From Pseudomonadota bacterium (lineage in GTDB: Bacteria; Pseudomonadota; Gammaproteobacteria; Pseudomonadales; Pseudomonadaceae): 6,184 nt of DNA. The DNA lies in NCBI GenBank assembly GCA_023388335.1, contig JAEWGL010000196.1, positions 1 through 6,184 on the forward strand, written 5' to 3'. Numbering within the stretch: the first letter of the stretch is position 1; each line of letters starts with the position of its first letter. Of the stretch, positions 1 to 5,992 are shown in pieces. The translations under genes were made by a program, and so were the position numbers. The notes under the pieces were generated by a model. The model did no database searches. It saw nothing but the letters and a program-made list of their open reading frames with translations, and was not told the origin of the DNA.

Positions 1-1848
1 GAGCAGATCCAGGGCGCGCTGGTCGGTATCGCCATGGTGCTCTCGGCGGTACTGCTGCCGATGGCCTTCTTCGGCGGCTCCACCGGTGTGATCTACCGGC
101 AGTTCTCGATCACCATCGTCTCGGCCATGGGCCTGTCGGTACTGGTGGCGCTGATCTTCACCCCGGCACTCTGCGCAACCATGCTCAAGCCGGTGAAGAA
201 GGGCGAGCACCATGTGGCCAAGGGCGGTTTCTTCGGCTGGTTCAACCGTACCTTCGACCGTGGCGTGCTCGGCTACGAGCGCAGCGTCGGCAGCATCCTG
301 CGCAACAAGCTTCCCTACTTCCTGGCCTATGCGCTGATCGTCGTGGGCATGATCTGGCTGTTCATGCGCATCCCGACCGCGTTCCTGCCAGAAGAAGACC
401 AGGGTGTGTTGTTTGCCCAAGTACAGACCCCGGCCGGTTCCAGTGCCGAACGCACCCAGACCGTGGTCGACCAGATGCGCGAATACCTGCTCAAGGACGA
501 AGCCGATACCGTGTCCTCGGTGTTCACCGTCACCGGCTTCAACTTCGCCGGCCGTGGCCAGAGCTCGGGCATGGCGTTCATCATGCTCAAGCCCTGGGAG
601 GAACGTTCTTCGGAAAACAGCGTGTTCAACCTGGCCACCCGTGCGCAGCAGCACTTCTTCACGTTCCGCGATGCGATGGTGTTCGCCTTCGCCCCGCCGG
701 CGGTACTCGAACTGGGTAACGCCACCGGCTTCGACGTGTTCCTCCAGGACCGCGCCGGTGTCGGCCACGAGAAGCTGATGGATGCGCGCAACGAGTTCCT
801 CGCCAAGGCCTCGCAGAGCAAGATCCTCGCCGGGGTCCGTCCGAACGGCCTGAACGACGAGCCGCAGTACCAGTTGACCGTCGACGACGAACGCGCCAGC
901 GCGCTGGGCGTGACCATCGCCGACATCAACAACACCCTGTCGGTTGCCCTGGGCGGCAGCTACGTCAACGACTTCATCGACCGCGGTAGGGTGAAGAAGG
1001 TCTACATCCAAGGTGAGGCCAGCGCGCGCATGAGCCCTGAAGACCTGCAGAAATGGTACGTGCGCAACGGCGTCGGCGAGATGGTGCCCTTCTCCTCCTT
1101 CGCCAGCGGCGAATGGACCTACGGTTCGCCCAAACTGTCGCGCTACAACGGTGTTGAAGCAGTCGAGGTCCTCGGTGCTCCGGCGCCGGGCTACAGTACC
1201 GGTGAGGCCATGGCCGAAGTCGAGCGCATCGCTGGCGAATTGCCCGATGGTATCGGCTACGCCTGGACGGGCATGTCGTACGAGGAGAAGCTTTCCGGAT
1301 CGCAGATGCCGGCGCTGTTCGCCCTGTCGCTGTTGTTCGTCTTCCTTTCCCTGGCAGCGCTGTACGAAAGCTGGTCGATCCCAATCGCGGTCGTGCTGGT
1401 GGTGCCGCTGGGTATCATCGGTGCGCTGATGGCGGCGAGCATGCGCGGGCTGTCCAACGACGTGTACTTCCTCGTCGGCCTGCTGACCACCATCGGCCTG
1501 GCGGCGAAGAACGCTATCCTGATCGTCGAGTTCGCCAAGGAGCTGCACGAGCAGGGCCGCAGCCTGGTCGACGCGGCGATCGAGGCCTGCCGCATGCGTC
1601 TGCGTCCGATCATCATGACCTCGCTGGCCTTCATCCTCGGCGTGGTACCTTTGACCATCGCCAGCGGCGCAGGCTCGGGTAGCCAGCATGCCATCGGTAC
1701 CGGGGTGATCGGCGGCATGATCACCGCGACTGTCCTGGCCATCTTCTGGGTACCCTTGTTCTTCGTTAGCGTGTCGTCGCTGTTCGGCAGCAAGAAGCCG
1801 GAAACCGATGCCACCCCTGAAACTCCACGCTATGAGGCTGGGCAATGA
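1..1848 (+). CDS. ttgB: RND multidrug/solvent efflux pump, inner-membrane subunit TtgB (MexB/AcrB family), C-terminal part
   Basis: Proton-driven inner-membrane transporter of a tripartite efflux pump. It takes antibiotics and organic solvents from the periplasm and membrane and passes them to the outer-membrane channel. The frame is open from base 1, so the gene enters from the left. The 615 residues present are roughly the last 60% of a protein of about 1050. In order: two membrane helices (about 16-186), a cytoplasmic linking helix, TM7 (about 310-370), the second periplasmic porter and docking loop, then TM8-TM12 (about 1306-1785). The substrate switch loop GFNFAGRGQ lies at 535-561. The proton-relay Lys in AAKNAILIVEF is at 1507-1509 and the relay Thr in RPIIMTS at 1618-1620. 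The matching Asp pair of TM4 would lie just outside the window. The C-terminus (ending PRYEAGQ) resembles TtgB more than MexB. The stop overlaps the ttgC start. The paralogues TtgE and TtgH are the main alternatives. No frameshift seen. Confidence 0.93.
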   Translation, partial: EQIQGALVGIAMVLSAVLLPMAFFGGSTGVIYRQFSITIVSAMGLSVLVALIFTPALCATMLKPVKKGEHHVAKGGFFGWFNRTFDRGVLGYERSVGSILRNKLPYFLAYALIVVGMIWLFMRIPTAFLPEEDQGVLFAQVQTPAGSSAERTQTVVDQMREYLLKDEADTVSSVFTVTGFNFAGRGQSSGMAFIMLKPWEERSSENSVFNLATRAQQHFFTFRDAMVFAFAPPAVLELGNATGFDVFLQDRAGVGHEKLMDARNEFLAKASQSKILAGVRPNGLNDEPQYQLTVDDERASALGVTIADINNTLSVALGGSYVNDFIDRGRVKKVYIQGEASARMSPEDLQKWYVRNGVGEMVPFSSFASGEWTYGSPKLSRYNGVEAVEVLGAPAPGYSTGEAMAEVERIAGELPDGIGYAWTGMSYEEKLSGSQMPALFALSLLFVFLSLAALYESWSIPIAVVLVVPLGIIGALMAASMRGLSNDVYFLVGLLTTIGLAAKNAILIVEFAKELHEQGRSLVDAAIEACRMRLRPIIMTSLAFILGVVPLTIASGAGSGSQHAIGTGVIGGMITATVLAIFWVPLFFVSVSSLFGSKKPETDATPETPRYEAGQ

Positions 1849-3299
1849 GTAAGTCCCTGTTATCCCTGGCGGTCACTGCCTTCATCCTGGGCGGCTGCTC
1901 GCTGATTCCCGACTACCAGACCCCCGAGGCGCCGGTGGCCGCCCAGTGGCCGCAAGGCCCTGCGTACTCGCCGACCGAGTCGGCGGAAGTGGCCGCGGCC
2001 GAGCAGGGCTGGCGCCAGTTCTTCAACGACCCGGCCCTGCAGCAACTGATCCAGACTTCGCTGGTCAACAACCGCGATCTGCGTGTCGCTGCCCTGAACA
2101 TCGACGCCTACCGGGCGCAGTACCGCATCCAGCGGGCCGACTTGTTCCCGGCGGTCTCGGCCACCGGCAGCGGCACCCGTCAGCGAGTGCCGGCAGACAT
2201 GTCGCAGACCGGGCAACCGGGCATCACCAGCCAGTACTCGGCCACCCTGGGCGTCAGCGCCTATGAGCTGGACCTGTTCGGCCGGGTCCGCAGCCTGAGC
2301 CAGCAAGCGCTGGAGACCTACCTGTCGAGTGAAGAGGCGCGCCGCTCCACGCAGATCAGCCTGGTCGCCAGCGTGGCCAACGCTTACTACACCTGGCAGG
2401 CCGACCAGGCACTGCTAAAACTGACCGAAGACACCCTCAAGAACTACGAGCAAAGCTTCGCGCTGACCAGCCGTAGCAATGAAGTCGGTGTTGCCTCGGC
2501 ACTGGACCTGAGCCAGGCCCGCACCGCTGTCGAAGGCGCGCGGGTCAAGCTGGCGCAGTACCAACGCCTGGTCGCCCAGGACCTGAACAGCCTGACCGTG
2601 CTGCTGGGCACCGGCGTGCCGAACAACCTGCCGGCACCGCTCAAGCTCGATGCCGATCAACTGGCCAAGATCCCGGCCGGCCTGCCCTCGGACCTGTTGC
2701 AGCGTCGCCCGGACATCCAGGAAGCCGAGCACCTGCTCAAGGCCGCCAATGCCAACATCGGCGCGGCCCGGGCCGCCTTCTTCCCAAGCATCAGCCTGAC
2801 CGCCAACGCCGGCACCCTGAGTTCGGACATGGACGGGCTGTTCAAGGGTGGTTCGGGTACCTGGCTGTTCCAGCCGCAGATCAACCTGCCAATCTTCACC
2901 GCCGGTAGCCTGCGCGCCAGCCTCGACTACTCGAAGATTCAAAAGGACATCAACGTCGCTCAGTACGAGAAGACCATTCAGACCGCCTTCCAGGAAGTGT
3001 CCGATGGCCTCGCCGCACGCAAGACCTTCGAGGAGCAGTTGCAGGCGCAGCGCGACCTGGTGGCTGCCAACCAGGACTACTACCGCCTGGCCGAACGCCG
3101 CTATCGCATTGGCATCGACAGCAACCTGACCTTCCTCGACGCGCAGCGCAACCTGTTCAGTGCCCAGCAGGCCCTGATCAGCGACCGCCTCTCGCAGCTG
3201 ACCAGCGAAGTCAATCTGTACAAGGCCCTGGGTGGCGGCTGGTATGAACGTACCGGCCAGGCCAACCAGCAAGCCGCGCTGCAGACGCCCAGAGGCTGA
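1845..3299 (+). CDS. ttgC: Outer-membrane efflux channel lipoprotein TtgC (OprM/TolC family)
   Basis: Outer-membrane exit duct of the TtgABC pump: a trimeric beta-barrel with a long periplasmic helical tunnel. At 484 residues it has the usual length for OprM-type proteins. It begins with a lipoprotein signal peptide ending in the lipobox LGGC (residues 15-18), so Cys18 is the predicted lipidated N-terminus, followed by SLIPDYQ as in OprM. Two outer-membrane efflux repeats follow. Recognisable blocks are NNRDLRVAALN and YELDLFGR in the first, LLQRRPDIQEAE (RRPDI at residues 287-291) and AARAAFFPSISLTANAG in the second, and FLDAQRNLFSAQQ and NLYKALGGGW near the end. The ATG shares bases with the ttgB stop (ATGA), and GAGG at 1834-1837 sits 7 bases upstream, so the two genes are almost certainly cotranscribed and translationally coupled. 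In P. putida this operon is repressed by TtgR from a promoter upstream of ttgA, which is not in view. A terminator follows the stop. Confidence 0.95.
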   Translation: MSKSLLSLAVTAFILGGCSLIPDYQTPEAPVAAQWPQGPAYSPTESAEVAAAEQGWRQFFNDPALQQLIQTSLVNNRDLRVAALNIDAYRAQYRIQRADLFPAVSATGSGTRQRVPADMSQTGQPGITSQYSATLGVSAYELDLFGRVRSLSQQALETYLSSEEARRSTQISLVASVANAYYTWQADQALLKLTEDTLKNYEQSFALTSRSNEVGVASALDLSQARTAVEGARVKLAQYQRLVAQDLNSLTVLLGTGVPNNLPAPLKLDADQLAKIPAGLPSDLLQRRPDIQEAEHLLKAANANIGAARAAFFPSISLTANAGTLSSDMDGLFKGGSGTWLFQPQINLPIFTAGSLRASLDYSKIQKDINVAQYEKTIQTAFQEVSDGLAARKTFEEQLQAQRDLVAANQDYYRLAERRYRIGIDSNLTFLDAQRNLFSAQQALISDRLSQLTSEVNLYKALGGGWYERTGQANQQAALQTPRG

Positions 3300-3316
3300 T
3301 CGATCCGCGGAATGAC

Positions 3317-3344
3317 AAGCCCACCCTTTGCGGTGGGCTTTTTT
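3317..3344 (+). terminator. Intrinsic terminator of the ttg efflux operon
   Basis: A perfect 9-bp stem (AAGCCCACC at 3317-3325, GGTGGGCTT at 3332-3340) with a 6-base loop runs directly into a T run (six T at 3339-3344). It lies 17 bases after the ttgC stop, the classic position and form of a Rho-independent terminator. It closes the efflux operon and implies that the porin downstream has its own promoter. No convincing sigma70 pair stands out between here and 3555. Confidence 0.95.
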
Positions 3345-3533
3345 GTGGGCCGATGAGAGTGCTTGTGTTAAGTCCTCCAGCACCCTTGGGATTGGGCGCT
3401 ACTCGACCTCCAAGGCGCATAGGCCCACGGCATACAGGCCCAATTACGTTCGGTTACCGCCCCCTTCCGCTCCCCCCGAATTGCCTCCCCTCCTTCCTTT
3501 TCGCACCATCGCAGCACCACGCCCCAGCCCCAT

Positions 3534-3544
3534 AAAAACAAGAG
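3534..3544 (+). promoter_or_regulatory. Porin ribosome binding site overlapped by an AANAANAA motif (candidate Hfq/Crc target)
   Basis: Bases 3534-3541 read AAAAACAA, an exact match to AANAANAA, and run straight into AGAG (3541-3544), the only Shine-Dalgarno-like element before the porin ATG at 3556. In pseudomonads, Hfq with Crc binds such A-rich motifs at ribosome binding sites and blocks translation while preferred carbon sources are present. OprD-type uptake porins would be sensible targets. The motif and its position are seen directly. Regulation by Hfq/Crc is inference. The spacing from AGAG to ATG is 11 bases, slightly long, so the site is modest. Confidence 0.45.
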
Positions 3545-3555
3545 ATCTTCAAGCG

Positions 3556-4809
3556 ATGAGCATCCCGCACCCCGCCCGCCCGCTGCTGCCTGGCCTGTTG
3601 GCCATGTCCTGCGCCCTGCCCGCCCTGGCCGCCGACGACGGCTTTTTCGAGGGCGCCAAGGCCGGCCTCAGCCTGCGCAATTTCTACCTCAACCGCAACT
3701 TCGTCGACCCGGCCACCCCCCAGGGCAAGGCCGAGGAATGGACGCAGAGCTTCATCCTGGACGCCCGCTCAGGCTTCACCCAAGGCACCCTGGGCTTCGG
3801 CGTGGATGTGCTGGGCCTGTACGCGGTCAAGCTCGACGGTGGCCGCGGCACCGCTGGCACCCACCTGCTACCGGTGCACGACGACGGACGGCCGGCGGAC
3901 GACTTCGGTCGCCTGGGCGTGGCCTTCAAGGCCCGGCTGTCGCAGACCGAGCTGAAGGTTGGCGAGTGGATGCCGGTGCTGCCAATCCTGCGTATCGACG
4001 ATGGCCGGTCGTTGCCGCAGACGTTTCGCGGTGGCCAGCTCACTTCCCGTGAAATCGACCGCCTGACCCTCTATGCCGGGCAGTTTCGCGGCAACAGCCC
4101 GCGCAACGATGCGAGCATGGAAGACATGTCGCTCAATGGCCGCGCCGCATTCACCTCGGACCGTTTCAACTTCGCCGCAGGCGAGTACACCTTCAATGAC
4201 AAGCGCACCGTGATCGGCCTTTGGGACGCGCAGCTCAAGGACATCTATCGCCAGCAGTACGTCAACCTGATGCACAGCCAGCCGCTGGGCGACTGGGCCC
4301 TGGGTGCCAATCTCGGTTACTTCATAGGCAAGGAAGACGGCGCCGAGCGCGCCGGCAAACTCGACAACCGTACCGCCTCGGCGATGCTCTCGGCGCGTCA
4401 CGGTGGCCACACGCTGTATGTCGGGCTGCAGAAGGTCAGCGGCGACGATGCCTGGCTGCGGGTCAATGGCACAAGCGGCGGTACCTTGGCCAACGACAGC
4501 TACAACGCCAGCTTCGATAACGCCGGCGAACGCTCTTGGCAACTGCGCCACGACTTCAACTTCGTTGCCGTCGGTATACCGGGCCTGACCCTGATGAACC
4601 GCTACATCAAGGGCGACAACGTGCAGGCAGGGGGGCGCAGCGACGGCAAGGAATGGGCTCGGGAAACCGAACTGGCCTATGTGGTCCAGGCCGGCGCACT
4701 CAAGGACCTCTCGGTCAAGTGGCGCAACTCGACCATGCGCCGCGACTTCAGCACCAACGCGTTCGACGAAAACCGCCTGATCATCGGCTACCCGCTCAAT
4801 CTCTTGTAG
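3556..4809 (+). CDS. OprD-family outer-membrane porin (BenF-like substrate-specific channel)
   Basis: Substrate-specific outer-membrane channel. OprD-family members form 18-strand monomeric barrels that admit basic amino acids or small carboxylates such as benzoate-type compounds. The 417-residue product has a Sec signal peptide with a likely cut at ALA|ADD (residues 23-28), leaving a mature protein of usual size. Family marks: LSLRNFYLNRNF near the mature N-terminus, EEWTQSFILDARSGFTQGTLG, then FGRLGVAFKARLS, KVGEWMPVLPILRIDDGRSLPQTF, DRLTLYAGQF, and the end strand NRLIIGYPLNLL. The frame stays open upstream, but the earlier ATG at 3328 falls inside the terminator loop and would place 76 non-signal residues in front. 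The ATG at 3556 gives a proper signal peptide and has AGAG 11 bases upstream. It lies 256 bases after ttgC, past a terminator, so it is not part of the efflux operon. The substrate cannot be read from sequence alone. The P. putida KT2440 efflux operon is, from memory, also followed by a BenF-like porin gene. Confidence 0.92.
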   Translation: MSIPHPARPLLPGLLAMSCALPALAADDGFFEGAKAGLSLRNFYLNRNFVDPATPQGKAEEWTQSFILDARSGFTQGTLGFGVDVLGLYAVKLDGGRGTAGTHLLPVHDDGRPADDFGRLGVAFKARLSQTELKVGEWMPVLPILRIDDGRSLPQTFRGGQLTSREIDRLTLYAGQFRGNSPRNDASMEDMSLNGRAAFTSDRFNFAAGEYTFNDKRTVIGLWDAQLKDIYRQQYVNLMHSQPLGDWALGANLGYFIGKEDGAERAGKLDNRTASAMLSARHGGHTLYVGLQKVSGDDAWLRVNGTSGGTLANDSYNASFDNAGERSWQLRHDFNFVAVGIPGLTLMNRYIKGDNVQAGGRSDGKEWARETELAYVVQAGALKDLSVKWRNSTMRRDFSTNAFDENRLIIGYPLNLL

Positions 4810-4817
4810 AGCCCGCT

Positions 4818-4839
4818 AGGCGGCGTCATGGTGCCGCCT
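4818..4839 (+). terminator. Hairpin just after the porin stop, possible weak terminator
   Basis: A perfect 7-bp GC-rich stem (AGGCGGC at 4818-4824, GCCGCCT at 4833-4839) with an 8-base loop begins 8 bases after the porin stop codon. Its position suits a transcript end, but no clean T run follows, only mixed AT-rich sequence. It may be a weak terminator or a 3' end stabiliser for the porin mRNA. Confidence 0.45.
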
Positions 4840-4845
4840 CTATGC

Positions 4846-4864
4846 TTATAAATAAATCATATAA
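4846..4864 (+). promoter_or_regulatory. TTATA-N9-TATAA dyad, candidate LysR-type binding site (T-N11-A)
   Basis: A perfect inverted repeat with 5-bp arms (TTATA at 4846-4850, TATAA at 4860-4864) contains the T-N11-A pattern in symmetric register (T4849, A4861). Its centre, 4855, is about 64 bases before the start site expected from the promoter at 4884-4912. LysR-type proteins commonly bind their recognition site near -65, so it could be the regulator's own site for autoregulation. A looser TTA-N13-TAA dyad (4881-4899, centre 4890) lies 35 bp further on, overlapping the -35. The AT-rich background makes chance dyads likely, so this is a candidate only. Confidence 0.35.
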
Positions 4865-4883
4865 AAAAATACAAAATACTTTA

Positions 4884-4912
4884 TTGACGATATATGTAAC
4901 AAAAGCTAAAAC
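4884..4912 (+). promoter_or_regulatory. Sigma70-type promoter for the LysR-family gene
   Basis: TTGACG (4884-4889, 5 of 6 to TTGACA) and TAAAAC (4907-4912, 4 of 6 to TATAAT) are separated by exactly 17 bases. Transcription would begin near 4919, giving a leader of about 24 bases before the ATG at 4943. It lies in the AT-rich island and is the best promoter match noticed in the window's intergenic regions. Confidence 0.6.
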
Positions 4913-4942
4913 GAGGCCTGACTCATTTCGCAGAGCCCCGAC

Positions 4943-5914
4943 ATGGACCTTCGTCAACTGCGCTACTTCATCGCCCTGACCGAGTACCGCAGTTTCGTGC
5001 GCGCCGCCGATGCGATGGGCATTACCCAACCAGCTTTCAGCCGCGCCATACAGGGCTTGGAACAGGAGCTGGGCTGCCAACTGGTGGACCGCGCCAGCAA
5101 GGCCCTGCCAACCACGCCCGAGGGGCAGATGGTCCTGCAGCATGCGCGGCGGCTGGTCCAGGGCGCCTTGCAACTGAGCAACGATGTGCTGCAGATGACC
5201 AAGCTCGACGCCGGCGAACTGCACTTTGGCTGCGGTCCGGCCTTGGCGGCGCAGTTGGTGCCCGACGCGCTTGGGCACTTCATCGAACGCCACCCGGGGA
5301 TACGCACTCGCCTGCAGGTCGATAATGCCGAGCGGCTCGGCCAGGCGCTGCGGCGCGAGCAGATCGAGTTCTTCGTCGACGATATCCGTCCTTTCGAGGC
5401 CGACCCGAACTTCCAGACCGCGCCCCTGAACCCTCGCCCCGGCCTGTTCTTCTGTCGTCCGGGCCACCCGCTGCTGGGCAAGGACAGCCTGTCGACCAAC
5501 GACCTGTTCGCCTACCCGCTGGTCAGCGCCCTGCTCACCCCCGGTGTGCGCAAGCGCCTGGCCAACCTCAGCGGGCGCAGCGACTTCACCCCGCACCTGC
5601 AGACCGAGCACCTGGCGATCCTGCGCAGCGTGGTACTGGCCAGTAACGCCATTGGCAACGCCAGCGAAGAGGCCCTTGCCGATGATCTGACCGACGGCCG
5701 AGTGGTGCGCCTGCACTGGCGCAACCTGCCGCCTGGGCTCGAAGTGCTGAGCGTGCGCTGCGGCGTCATCAGTCGCAGCGGCTACAGGCTCTCACCCGCG
5801 GCCCGGGCGATGATCGACACACTGGTCAGCCTCGATACCCAGCCCCGGGCGAGCGACGCTACCCCGCGCTCAGCAGGCAGCACAGGCCGGGGCGCGGATC
5901 ATAGGCTGCGCTGA
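4943..5914 (+). CDS. LysR-type transcriptional regulator
   Basis: DNA-binding regulator of the LysR family, which act as tetramers responding to small-molecule co-inducers. The 323-residue product starts with the typical MDLRQLRYFIALTE. Its winged helix-turn-helix covers about residues 18-50 (SFVRAADAMGITQPAFSR and the E-ELG-LV-R end). A linker helix follows to about residue 88, then the effector-binding domain from GELHFGCGP (about 91) to about 295. The last 25 or so residues are rich in Ala, Ser, Arg, Thr and Gly and look disordered. They make the protein slightly longer than the usual 300. The start is fixed by the family N-terminus; the Shine-Dalgarno is weak (AGAG at 4932-4935, 7 bases before ATG). 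No gene faces it divergently: the porin upstream and the DUF962 gene downstream run in the same direction, so its target is unclear. The porin, its own promoter or a distant locus are all possible. I cannot assign it to a named subfamily. Confidence 0.93.
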   Translation: MDLRQLRYFIALTEYRSFVRAADAMGITQPAFSRAIQGLEQELGCQLVDRASKALPTTPEGQMVLQHARRLVQGALQLSNDVLQMTKLDAGELHFGCGPALAAQLVPDALGHFIERHPGIRTRLQVDNAERLGQALRREQIEFFVDDIRPFEADPNFQTAPLNPRPGLFFCRPGHPLLGKDSLSTNDLFAYPLVSALLTPGVRKRLANLSGRSDFTPHLQTEHLAILRSVVLASNAIGNASEEALADDLTDGRVVRLHWRNLPPGLEVLSVRCGVISRSGYRLSPAARAMIDTLVSLDTQPRASDATPRSAGSTGRGADHRLR

Positions 5915-5934
5915 TAGCCGGGCATCAGCGCGGC
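5905..5934 (+). terminator. Strong hairpin spanning the LysR gene stop codon
   Basis: GCGCTGAT (5908-5915) and ATCAGCGC (5924-5931) pair perfectly. The stem extends outward to 5905 and 5934 with one T-G wobble, giving 11 pairs, and the 8-base loop can itself form two inner GC pairs. The TGA stop (5912-5914) lies within the left arm. No T run follows, so it is not a standard intrinsic terminator. It may slow polymerase, protect the 3' end of the mRNA, or do nothing. Confidence 0.45.
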
Positions 5935-5992
5935 GCGGTTACGGGAGCGTTGGCCAGGCGCTATGCTCAGATGAGCCCCATGGAGGAACCCC

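Noticed and set aside
2415..3383. Long antisense open frame (322 codons) across ttgC
   Set aside because: It lies opposite a clear OprM-family gene. Long antisense frames are common in GC-rich Pseudomonas DNA, and its product shows no recognisable domain. It also starts beyond the ttgC terminator.
3384..3415. Inverted CCTTGG/CCAAGG with a 20-base loop in the porin leader
   Set aside because: Only six pairs with a long loop and no T run; not a convincing structure.
3421..3442. Direct repeat AGGCCCA (3421-3427 and 3436-3442) in the porin leader
   Set aside because: Seven bases, two copies 15 apart, in GC-rich DNA; no known site matched and chance is likely.
3328..3555. Upstream extension of the porin reading frame to the ATG at 3328
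   Set aside because: That ATG is in the terminator loop and the extra 76 residues are Pro/Arg-rich and not a signal peptide. The ATG at 3556 gives a proper signal sequence and normal length.
4826..5716. Antisense open frame (296 codons) across the LysR gene
   Set aside because: It mirrors the codon pattern of the LysR-type gene on the + strand, its product is low-complexity and unlike any family I know, and it runs through the AT-rich promoter region.
5938..5967. Possible promoter for the DUF962 gene (GTTACG, TATGCT)
   Set aside because: The -10 matches 4 of 6 but the -35 only 3 of 6 with an 18-base gap; too weak to list.
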